Source: Spironucleus salmonicida (taxonomy: Eukaryota > Fornicata > Diplomonadida > Hexamitidae). Taken from it: a stretch of DNA of 64,000 bases. Location: the NCBI GenBank assembly GCA_000497125.2, contig CM035322.1, forward strand, positions 938,001 to 1,002,000. The letters run 5' to 3'. Below are positions 49,001 through 60,492 of the stretch, one piece after another; positions within the stretch are counted from its first letter, which is position 1; each line of letters starts with the position of its first letter. The position numbers and the translations under genes were made by a program. A model generated the notes under the pieces. The model was not told the origin of the DNA, made no database searches, and saw only the letters and a list, made by a program, of their open reading frames with translations.

Positions 49001-52000
49001 TTTAGACTAAGAAGTAATTTTCATCAGTTGATTTAGTTTAAGATGAAATGGAGGAACTAGAGTAAATAGATATTTAGTTAGTCCTATAAAGATAGATTCC
49101 TTAGGAAATATTATCAATAGAATCGATTTCCGATGATACTTTATATTTTGACCCTCACAGAACAGCCATTATTGTTACTTTAGCTAGTTGTATGATAACA
49201 CCGGTAACTATATGTTTATCTGGAGAAAGAGAAAGTGGAAAATCTATTTTAATAGATGTTGCTAAATTCGTTGTTAGAGATATATGTGATAGTTCATTGC
49301 TGCTATTAGGAGATCTTTCATCCCCTTCAACTAGCAATTCTATGCGTAGTGCAATTGCATCTAAATTTTCGCTTAGAAATTATTATTTTGCTAGTAAAAG
49401 TAGATACGAGAATGCAAACTTAAGTGATGTTAGTACCCTTATTAAGCTTGAGCATGATGAAAGAATTCTAGATTACTAGTATAATTTGTGTTTCCCAACT
49501 TTCCATGTTCATGCTAGTGATGTTAACGACTAAGAGATATCTAGTTATGTTGTTTAAATATTAAGAGATCATATGATATAACTAGAGGGAGATCTAAATA
49601 ATAAGCTAATTTCCTCTATTTAGATTGATAATTAATATCAGTAACTTTCTGGTGTTGTTACTTTGTCAGATGTTAGTTTCATTATTGAATGCAGTCAGAA
49701 ATCTCCACTTAAATCGCTAGCAGCGGTTGATATTCAGATACCACCTATCACAGAACAATTTATTTTTGATCTTATCAGCTATGATTTTTAAGATGAAAAT
49801 GATAATTGGCTTAAGTAGTTTGTACATGGAATACAACTTGTAAAAACCAGCCTAAACTAAGGGATTCAATCAAATTTTAGAATTATTAAGTAAATTTATA
49901 CCAATAAATTATTAACTTGCTCTGCAGCTTCACATTCTGGAGAAAAACTCATTGATAAGATTAACATTTATGAGTCTAATGGTGTGGAAATCGAGGATGC
50001 AACAACAACCTCTCCCGTTACATAAATATTCAAAAATATGTTTGATAAAGAGCTTAATTAAGTAAACATCCATTCATATTTTTACAGTTTAAGGAAAATT
50101 GACTAAGTAGACCAGCTACAAATTGAAGCCATTGCTGAACGACTTGCCAGCTTATGTTTGCTTGGTAATTTAAAATCCAACGCCTGGTAGCCGAAAACTA
50201 AACAACAATTACTGCAAAAATAGTTTATTTAAACGCCTTGGTCCGACTCCTCTATCTTGTTAGAGCAAAACTTTTCACTCTATCCAGCTTGGGAAACTTT
50301 TATTATCAACGAGTCAATTTTAAATGCTAAACGACCTGGAAATTATGATCCAGAACCGCTGGTTAACCAATTTACGCTAAAAATACAAAATATGTAAAGC
50401 ATAGCAATCCCAAATTCGCTAAACTCTCCACTGTTCTAAATCCCAGGTCTCCAAGTTAAAGAACTGGCAATTTTTTCCAATTACTACCAGCTAAATAGCT
50501 TCTTATTCTTCCATTTTATGGAGATTTATCGTCTCAGAGGCCAATCACACGAACCCTTCCTTTTCACGAAGCTCATTGAAATTTACTTCAGAACAAACTT
50601 GCGAAAAGAGCGAAACAAGGCGCGTTTGTTGTCGATCATGCAGTTTGGCAACAAAATCCGAAATAAAAACAACCTAAGTGGAATTCTGGCGGAGGACGAC
50701 ACGCTGAGCAGCAAATATTACATCCTGGGCCAGGGCTACAAATTCGCTGGCTATCTGATTACAGAATATCAGAAAACTGATATTTCTGTAGAATTACAAC
50801 AGCTAGCAAACGAGGAGAAGAAACTTATGAACAAGCAGGACCTCGCACAGGAACTGTAGAGCAGCAAGGGTAATTTCGGCGGATTTTCGCTGATTTCTGG
50901 CCTCAGCTTGAAGCCGATGAAAGTCTACGTAAAACTCAATAATTCGGGATCAGATTGCTACGAGAAGCTGGTGCTCCAGTACAACAACCTGCTGGGCTCG
51001 CAGCTGATCAATTTTTAACCAAAAACGCAGGAAAACCTCTAGAACAAGCACAAACAGGCAGACAAGTCCAAATTCAAGGTCTACACGCAGGAGGAGATCG
51101 GCCAGCTCTTCGGCGCACAGCCGTTCAGCTCCTTCGGCAGCTCCAAGAACGAGAAGTTCCTGGTGGACCTCAAGGGCATTTACCTGCAGGTCATCAACAA
51201 GCAGCAGGACACGTCGTTTTTCAACGATTTCGAGCTCGAAATCTACAAAAACCTCCTCCAAGTATACAAAATCATCGAGAATTCGCCGGATTTCGAGCTC
51301 AAAAACTCGCAGTTTCTGATCATTTTGGTGCTGCTGCGGATGTGCGTTTGCGCGTCACTGGGGGTCAAAACGGCGGCGGTGCTGCCGAAGAACCTGACCA
51401 AAAAGTCGCAGTTCAAGACCGCGATCGGCTTCGATTTGATCTCTGGCCTGGGCTCGTTCCTGCCCTCGAAGGTGGTCCCGAGCTCACGCCGCATCGCGCA
51501 GCTCCCGTACCAGCTGAGCAGCGCGGGGCAGCTGCGGTCGCGGATCGACGGCTACGGCAGAACGCTGCAGCGCGGCGGCGGGCAGCTCGCGCAGCTGCGC
51601 AACAAATCGAAGCTCTCGAACACTTTCAGCTCCAAATCGACCGTTCACGTCGGCGCTCAGAGCTTCGCAATTCAGTCGCGCACGTCGCAGGTGAGCTGCG
51701 CGGGCACGTACAACGTGCAGCGTAACGTGAGCCTGCCACAGAGCGAGATATACGCGTCATTTTAGGCGCCTTTCAAGGACATCACGCTCGTGCTGCCGAC
51801 GTCGATTTCGTCGTTTAAATCGCCTTCCGACGTGTCGATCTGGACGCTCTTTTCGCGGATTTTGGAGCCACTCTCGCAGCTGCCGACGATTTTCGACTAG
51901 GAGGAGCTCCAAACGGTCATCCAGCTCGCCTCCTTCAACTTCGAGATCGACGCGATAATGGACCAGAAGCTGCTCTCCTGCCTGCTGGCTGCGAACTTCT

Positions 52001-55000
52001 AAGTCATCCTTGTCGACGACTCGCCCACGAACTTTCAGGCCCAGAAACCGCTCAAAATCAGCGATTTCGGATCGATCAAATCGCCCATTTTGACACTAAT
52101 TAACAATTTACCGTAGAAATATTCGGAAATATTGAATTAATATATATAATAATAACAAAAATCGCAGATTAATCAATCAGACAAAATGCTCAAAGCGTTC
52201 GCTGGCGCAAATTCGCGCCAGCAGAACCAGTTCGACCTCTACGTGAAATCGAAGACCGCGCAGTGCAAGAACAACGTTTTCAGCGTCTCCTCGCGCGATT
52301 TGTTGGCCCTTTTCAAGCTCTCGAACTGCCAGAATCTGACGTTCGAAACGCAGAATCTGAGCGATTTGGACCCGCAGTTCCTGCGGCAGCAGTTCGCGAT
52401 TGCGAGCGTTGCGATCTACCAGCACGTCTCGGTTTACTCGGCGCGCATTAACGTCAGCCTCGCAAAATTCACGCAGTTCTGCGCGACGCTCACGAACGAA
52501 ATTTTCGCAAAAATCGACAAGTTCTTCACGCAGAAATTCCTGATTGCGAACCTGCTCAAGTTCTACGCGCTGCTCGCTGAGCCCGTGAAAGCGCCGGTCA
52601 AAAACGTCGATTTGGGCGTTTTTAGCACCGAAACGATCTAATAACAGGTAATGCAGAACCTGCAGAACCAATTGAACGTTCTGAAGCAGAAGAAGCAGAA
52701 CGCGCCGTCGGAGCGCTAAATCCAGCTCCAGACCGCCGCCGGAGAGTCCGTTTTCATCCGCAACTACCTGCACACGATTTCAGAAATCCTGCATGATGAG
52801 CTGCAGAACCAGATTCAGGCCGCTAAGGCAGCGCATTTTAACGCGATTTGCTGTGCTGCAAAAATCCTGTTCAGCGAAATTGACGAAAATCGTGCGTTTT
52901 AGGACATCCTGAGCGGGGTTTTCGGCGACGTCGGCTACAACGTCTAGAATTTGATTAACGAGCTCAAGAGCAACTCGGATATCGATATTTACAACATTCT
53001 GCTAATCTGTATTTTGCGGTCACACGGCATCGATTGTGACCTGCAGATGGGCCATAAGGCCGAAAGCGAGGAAAACATGTACTATTTAGGTTAAAATGCG
53101 CTCACTTTCGGTAAGAATTTGTTCATTTACGAGCTTGCAGAAACGCTTAGTTTGGGGTGGTCGATTTACCAGATTTTGAACGGGTTCAATATTCCCTGGA
53201 AGCCTCATGATCCGGAGTATAGCCAGCTGAACAGCGTGATGCTGAGCTATGTGTGCGGAATTCGGCTGTTTTTCGTTGAAAATGAGGTGGCGATGCCAAC
53301 TTCGGTTTTACTGGCTGCTAAAAATCAGTATAGCGGTGATGACGACCAGCTGATGAATAAGTGCATTTCCAAGGTCTAGCAGATCAACATGAACGATTTC
53401 TAGTACGAAGCAGGCGTTTAGAAGGTCTTAGCTGCTTTGCAGTCGGAAGACAACATAATTCTCATCACGAACGTGACATCGGAGTGCTAGAATTTACCTA
53501 TGTTCCATATTTTGCGCTCTCTGCTGCAGCTACTACAGCTCTCAAAATTTCAAAAAGACTAGTTGTCCGAATTCTTAGGTCACAAATTCACCTCCCCGCG
53601 GTCTTCCAGCGAAATCCCCATCGTACTGGGGTTTGAGGGCAATATCAACGTTTTTATTGAGGACATCGGACTGCCCACGCAGCAGTTCATCGACAGCTGC
53701 ATTTTCATCACTACGAAAGGTACCCAAAATAAGAGCATTCAGTTCAAGCAGAAGTATATCCAATAGAGTCTCATAGAGAACGTTTTTGGCGAAAAGTACG
53801 GAATTCGCACACGAAACGAGGACGTGAAGCTCTGTTAGTGCGTGATTCGCAAGCTGGTGGAGGACACGCTCTCCATCTTCACCGGCTACATCAAGACGTA
53901 CATTCTGAGTCAAATTTACACGCCGCATGAGCTGGCCCAAATCAAGCTCGACAACCACAGCATTCAGCGCATGTTCGCACTGACAGCGCAGGGCGAAATG
54001 ATGAGCAAAACACTCCTTTACAGCTCGTTTTTGGTTAACAAAAACGAAGATTTGAAGCGCGATCTGCAGACCATTATCGACAAATTCAAGCAAATCTCCA
54101 GCAGCCTCGTCACCAAAGCCGCGCTTTTGAGCACCGCGGAACAGACGCAGGACCAGGCGGAGGGCTAGAAAATCAAGTTTATCGAGAATTTTATCGTCAA
54201 AAATCAAGTGCAGCAACTCGCCAGCGAGCTCAGCTACGCGATCGGCTGCACTGGGATTTGGCTCAAGCAGTTCGTACGGCACCACATGCCCGTGCAGTCG
54301 AACACGGAGAGCGACTCGCTACATTTGATGTTCGTCAAGGTAAAATCCGATATGGAGGTGTACAAAACGAAAATCGTTGAGGCGTACAAAGATGTTCCGC
54401 GAGAGAAAATCCAGAAAACGTAGCAGCAGACGCGATTTCTGGTGGACGATTTTCCAATTCTTTACCACGTGAAAAACGACTATATGACGTTCAAAAAGCA
54501 CTTAATTTCGCTATTTCTGCCGTTTTTGAACAAGCGCCTTTTCAGCATTTTCCCGGTCGAATACGCCAACGCGGTGTGGCTGTGCAATTCCCTGCTGTTT
54601 TTAACGCTCACGAACATGATAACGCAGCAACAAGACAACCAAATATCAACTGGCGAATTGGAGGCTTTTATGCGTATTTAGCAGCTGATGAGCAAGGACA
54701 CCGTGCGGCTCATAACGAGTTACCAGCTAAGCTAAACGTTCTCGCAGACGAGTAATTTCAACCTATTGAAGCTCTACAACGAATCACAGTTGCAGAACCT
54801 CTTCACGATCGACAATGTGAAACAAATCATCCCCGAAATCTGCTCAATTTCGTCCTAGCTCCAATTCGCGTGGCTGCAGCTCAACATCATCGCCAGGTAC
54901 TCAAAACAGATGCACCAGTCGATGCCCTGGTTCATAACGAACCATGCGAGCCTTGTCAGCCTGTGCTAGGTCAACAACCCGTTTCTGGGTATCATTTACT

Positions 55001-57852
55001 ACTTTGCAAGCAAGAACCCGCTGGCCCAGAGCGGGTACAACGACTTCCTGAATCAACAGTTTAAGATCATCGAGACGAGCAAAACCAAGCTCATCGAGGT
55101 GCCCCCGAACTTCCGCGTCCCGGACGCGGTTGTGTTCTATCTAGGCTTCTGCATGGCAATAGCACTGAAGCCGGAGAGCATTTTGGACAACATGGAGCTC
55201 ATGGCGCAATCGATGTCGAACCTGTTCGGCTCCAGTCCGCTGTAGCTTAAATTTAGCGCGCAGGCTAACGCAGGGACGAATTCGACTGCAATTTTGACGT
55301 GCGAGGATGCGAATTTGGTTCTCACAGCCATCCAGTGCGAGGTGTTCGTTAAGCCTAGTTTCGACCAGCTGCTGGCGTTGCTGGGCCAGGCTACTGAGGT
55401 CGATAATGCGCCGTTCCTGTCGGATAACGTTTTCTCGACATACAACCTCATCGCTTTGGCATTTTAGAAGCTCATTTCGTACGAAAATCGCGATAACAGC
55501 GTCCAGTCGCCTTTGAGCGTAAGCGTAATTTATTATGATTCGTGCTTCCAGCCTGATTAATTTCTGTTTTTCTGCTACAAAACGCTGCCAGCATGTTACA
55601 AGCTGCCTGCTAAGCTTTTTTAGGTCAAGAATTTGACACAGAGTCTGGCGATGAATTTTGCAACCGTTTTAAACGTAAATCCGGAGATGGACGGCCAGTA
55701 AACCCTGCAGTCAGTTATCGATCTCGTTAAAATTAAATCTTCTTTGTTGCGATTTAACCTACTGTATCCTATTTTCATATTGATTCCGTCGTCTAATTAG
55801 AGCATAAGTTTGAATAAATATTAGTAGCAGGGCGCGTTGACGTCAAATTAGGATGATTTTTCTAATAAACTAGCAGATTTGCAAAATTTACAGAAGCTAA
55901 ACTACATATATTTGCAGAAACCGTAAACTCTGAAACAAGCTTTTTTGCATGTTTTCTGTGTCAGCCAAATTTCAGTAAATGACCAGATTAACTAAAGAAT
56001 TAGAAAGTTTAACAATATAGTTTCGCTGAGAGGATTTTTAATATTCTGCTACCGATACGCATTAACAATTACAAGAATTACATCGAATTTCAGGGACTAG
56101 CAAATTATTTCTATCATGACATTAATCTACAACAAAACTATAAGTTCAACCACAGCTTTAGGTTCAAATACCCCGTTTTTAGTACAGGCATCTGCAGATT
56201 TGCTATTTTTCTCATAGGATTAGCTTATATCATTTGACTAAATTGATACAAAAGTTTAGAACTTATCTGAGAGAAATGGTAAAAGCTTAATTTTCAATAA
56301 CTATGCGTTATTAGATGTATTTTTACCTTCATCTCTCGCAGTTTCAACTTCAAAATCAAGAGGAATTGATCAAAAAATTAAATCTTAGATGAATGTTAAG
56401 ATTACAGAAGAGGAGGATGAAGATATTGATAGTGATAATATAAGTGAATCTAGTAGAGCATAATCAATAGCATCATCACACAAGAGTGCGGCTTCAGAGT
56501 TATCAGACGATGAAGGTGAAGACTTTGATGATTCAATGTCCATGTTTAGTCAAAAGAGTTCTATGACAAGTAAAAGCTCTGTCAGTACGGTTAGTGCAGT
56601 TAGTACGGCAAGTAGTATTAATTCTACAACGTTTAATAGATTTGATTAATAAGATGCTGGAGATAAAATTATAGAATAGAATATTTACACTAATCTGCTT
56701 ACAACTTTGAGCTTATAGGCAGGAAAATTATTCAAATACACTGATTAAACCTAATTAGAGAAATCAATTGAATTTCTAATCATGCCTAAAGAACGTAAAA
56801 CAAGAATATTTAACGTTAAGGACGAGCATATTGATATTGATGAAGAATTTTCAGATTATAGTAGAAAAAGTGACACAGTTAATCAAAAATAGGCACTTTA
56901 GATTCCGAAAGTTGTTAATTACGAATAATTATTCAAATTTATATAGTAGTTAGATGTATATACTGCGAATCCAACATTTAAATAATAATAATAAATGCAA
57001 TTACCGAATAATTAACTAATTGTAAGGCGAGTATTTTCATCATAGATACTGTAAAATGTTATATCTGAATTAAAATTATCAGAACATCATTAAGTATAGT
57101 AAAATTCTGATTTAGAAAAGATGCCAGATTAGCTGAAAACTTATCTTCAAACGTTAAATTCCTTTTAATAAATTAACTTTTAATAAGTATCTAATTATTT
57201 AGATCCAGATATCTTACACGAAAATTTGCTTAACATATAAGTAATGATGGATCATAATTTAGTACTAGGTACTCGAGGCTTCGGATCATTTTCTACTCAT
57301 TGGATTTTATCTGCAACAGTGTTTGCACCTATTTTAGGCGATCTATTCTATTTCTTGAAAATGTAAAATTCAACAATATCTAACGCATCTCTAGATAGAC
57401 AACGTGTTATTATCTCAACAGAAATACCATATAAATAGCCAAAAGTACTAGATGATGGCTCAATAGATTTCGGAAAGCCCAGTGATGTTAATGAAAAAGA
57501 AAAATCACTTCAGCCTTTCTACTTAATATTAAGAAACTTTGAACTAGTAGGTTTGAGTTATGACCTAGTTAACAATACTGTGTGTGATATGACCCCTGAA
57601 AGTGTATAAGGATATTGTTAAAGTTTTGATTTATATGCATGTGTTTGTGTTATTGACTCTTGGTAAACGGGTACACATGATAGTAAAATTTAAGGGGATA
57701 ATAAGCATCTGAAAGTATGTAATAGTTATGTGCCTATCCCGATGAAAATAGGTGGTTATGTAAGACCAATTGTGTTTTTATAAAATAAAACAAAACTACC
57801 CAGCGAAGAATTTGTTAAAAGGGGTGCATTCTTTGCAATTAAAGGAATATGA
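40093..57852 (+). CDS. Highly divergent dynein heavy chain with degenerate AAA1
   Basis: One frame of 5,919 residues ends at TGA 57850-57852. Dynein heavy chains are six-AAA motors that walk on microtubules. The dynein order can be followed. The AAA1 position (about 1867) reads FMVGSTEKRHSNADQN where GPAGTGKT is expected, and then FTFTKNLKKISICIAAGYIV and IGIEFLPPNQLLELISL where DYKAMGKFFKGL and CFDEFNRI are expected. GAEGSRKT (2397-2404) and GERESGKS (3044-3051) are later P-loop-like sites. AAA6 (about 5225) reads YPIFILIPSSNQSISLNKY for the usual FILSPGSDP...LLKFA. The C terminus RPIVFLQNK...EEFVKRGAFFAIKGI matches the dynein end ...HWI.RG.ALL. AAA1 Walker A and B residues are lost, so motor activity is doubtful. 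It is about 1,300 residues longer than usual, with a Ser/Asp-rich insert at about 5410-5560. GC-rich islands occur at 42400-43330 and 50500-55700. Confidence 0.72.
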
Positions 57853-58542
57853 GTGATATTCAAGTATTGAGAACATATTAAGCTTCAGCTTATCAATAAT
57901 TATTTTGCTTCATGTAAAATGTTAATATTAATTTATAATAAGATTATAATTTTTATAAAAATATTTTTAAGGTGAGATACTTTAAATATAAGTAATCATA
58001 TATTATTGAAAATCAGCAAATAAGTTAATTACTCCTCAAATATCTGGATTATTTGGTATACGTATTTTATAATAAATATTTATCATAGTATATTAGTAAT
58101 CTAATTTTCTTAAAAACTCTCACCTATACGAAAAAATCGTAAATAAACTATTGCTAATTACTTACTATAATATTATTTAATGTGCTAGTTCATAAAAACT
58201 AAAAACGTATATTTAGTAGTAAACTGTAACAAAGTAATTATGTCTTACTGTTAATAATTCTAACAAACAATTATATTATAATAATTAGCCTTTTAGTTTA
58301 GATTCACAAATATATGTTAAGCAATAAAGAGTGCGTTTAGTCATTATTCATCAAATTTATGAAAATAGTTAAACTTAAACTTCGCTTTTATTTAAATATA
58401 CGTAATATTATGTAATATTCAAAAAAAATAAATTATTTGTTTTATACATAAATGCTAATCCTTGTAAATATGGTATACCCCATTTTTAATTTAGTTTTAA
58501 TACATGTAATTTAATCTTATAATATGTTTACAATTAAACTAA
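57853..58542. other. AT-rich spacer
   Basis: No gene, RNA or repeat is recognised. Confidence 0.5.
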
Positions 58543-58809
58543 ATGTAGCGATATATTCGATGGACACCGGATGAAGATGCACTGTTATAATAATTAACAG
58601 TACGTTTACCAGTGTCTTGGAAAAGCATATCTACCAAATTAAATCGAAAACCTAGACAATGTTATGATAGATATATTTACATAAGAAAAGGTAGAAAGTT
58701 GTCTACTTTTGCAGAATAATTTGATTATTCTAGTAATATCATTCGTGAAGGTCCTTCAGACTGGTTAGCATTCTATTCTCTAAAGTTTATCTAAGAGAGA
58801 TTGATTTGA
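58543..58809 (+). CDS. Small Myb/SANT-domain protein
   Basis: An ATG at 58543 opens an 88-residue frame ending at TGA 58807-58809. Residues 6-45 form one Myb/SANT repeat: WTPDEDALLQQLTVRLPVSW gives the first two tryptophans 19 residues apart, followed by KSISTKLNRKPRQCYDRYIY with the third aromatic and a recognition-helix-like RKPRQCYDRY. Such repeats bind DNA or histone tails. Usually two or three repeats are present; this protein has one and a 35-residue tail (FAEQFDYSSNIIREGPSDWL). Three or more Gln are TAR codons. It stands alone in AT-rich sequence. The domain call is firm; its targets are unknown. Confidence 0.75.
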
Positions 58810-59497
58810 ATAATTTATTTGACAAAAATATATATTATAAACTATATTTATTATTCTTCAAATAATGATGTTTGCCTAATTCTTCCACCCTTCTTAAAGC
58901 TTTTTAACGGAACTGGAATTAATATATTAATATGTAGTTAATAGATCAGATACTGTATATCTATTAAAATATATTTCAGTAACTATTTGAACAATAAAAA
59001 ATGTAGCACGTTATATTTAACGAAGTAGAACCATAGATCTACTTATTAGTACTTAATTTAACATATATTCTTTTAATTTATAGAATATTATCAATACTAA
59101 CGTAATTTTTATCAGCCTTATGCTTGATTTAATCCAAAAGAAAATAAGCTTTGCCATGAAAATATTATTTTCAAATAGATAATTTTACTATTTAGATAAG
59201 ATATTAATAGTTCATATAATATTTAAAGAATGGAGGGCAGTAAGTTAACTAACATATAAATACATTCTTATTTCAACGAAAGCAAGCCATAGCAACGTTA
59301 ATTGAGATAAATAACTTCCTTAATATAGAGTATTATATTCATAATAGCTGTATGTTCAAGTATGTAAAATATGTTCGGAGTTTTTTATTTATTTTAATAA
59401 AATATTAATTAAATAATAACTATACATTAACTTTAATTTTGGATCACTACTATTTACTATTCATATACTAAACAATATTTAACTAATAGATAAAGAT
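58810..59497. other. AT-rich spacer
   Basis: Nothing recognisable lies between the Myb gene and the broken thioesterase copy. Confidence 0.5.
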
Positions 59498-60492
59498 TCA
59501 GATTGCATATTAGGTTGATCCACTTCCATTTATTAAGGCACCTTTGCTGGACTTTTTAATTAGTTTTATTATAATGAATATAACAAAAATAGATATCGAA
59601 ATACCTGCTATAACTCCCAAAGTTATTCCTATTATAGCACCAGTAGAAATAAGTTATGGCGACTATGGTGGTTCTACTATAAGTTACTAGGCTAGTTATT
59701 CTTATATGAATGCCTGATTAGTAATATAATCAGAATTCTTAAGTAAAGTTTCGATTTTTACTATGCGGCCCTGCTCGTTCATGGTTTTGAGTCCGTAGAG
59801 GTCCTGCAGATAGACGTCGGTGTGCTCCATATCCACAATTTCAGTGCTGCTGCCGTTCTTGAAGAAGCCGAGGAACGAGCTCTGCCAGGGGCGTATGATC
59901 TCGTCTTTGGGCGAGGCAAACATAACCAATTTGTCTATCGACATAAAATTGGTTTTTACTTGCTGGCTGAATTCTCGCTCGTTGTTGATCACCGGGAGCG
60001 CGAGGGCACCCTTTACGTATTTATCGTACGCGGTCGGGTCTCGCCAATAATTAGATGTAGCAATTGATGATTACACTGGACTTTAGTATATTATATCAGC
60101 TTGAATACCGGCAAACCCTAGTTTGCAATCTATTTCAGTGTTACAATAGTTTCCAGCTAGTGGACTACCAAGAGTAACGAATCTTATCATCTTTACATTA
60201 ATATGAGAACGCATTTATAGATAATATCTCATAATAAATCCACCCTACTAGTGTCCTAAACCTATAAATCCATCTTTAGTTTCATTATGACTTTCTATAC
60301 ATTATGCTAGTTAATCTGCTTACTATTATATTGGTAGATTTAATGAGTTTTATACCCCATTTCCAATTTCACAATTAAAAAAATTAGGTTCTATTCTTCT
60401 AGCCATTTTTTCATATTATCTAATGCTGATGCATCCATGGATAATCCGTGTAACAATACTATTGGTGGTTGTTAACATATGATCATAATCAT
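59498..60492 (-). pseudogene. Broken second copy of the palmitoyl-protein thioesterase
   Basis: The region aligns along its whole length with the intact copy at 32248-33234: start PPIVLLHGLSMDAS, then WRDPTAYDKYVKGALALP, KTNFMSIDKLVMF, and a C-terminal hydrophobic anchor with a KKSSK tail. It ends at TGA 59500-59498. Three defects are visible. The frame shifts by one base within or next to a run of seven A (plus strand 60377-60383), so the 995 bp span is not a multiple of three. The nucleophile elbow GHSQG reads GHQQG, the Ser codon being TAG at 60250-60248. The His-containing SLHSG of the intact copy is LLKNSD. Two of the three presumed catalytic residues are therefore missing as well as the frame. 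A 306 bp block (59749-60054) is nonetheless almost identical to the intact gene, which implies recent gene conversion. Confidence 0.85.
59749..60054. repeat. 306-bp GC-rich block shared with the intact thioesterase
   Basis: Counterpart of 32490-32795, with about three mismatches in 306 bases. Flanks on both sides are AT-rich and clearly diverged from the other copy. The block lies in the pseudogene, so selection on protein sequence cannot explain the identity. Confidence 0.95.
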
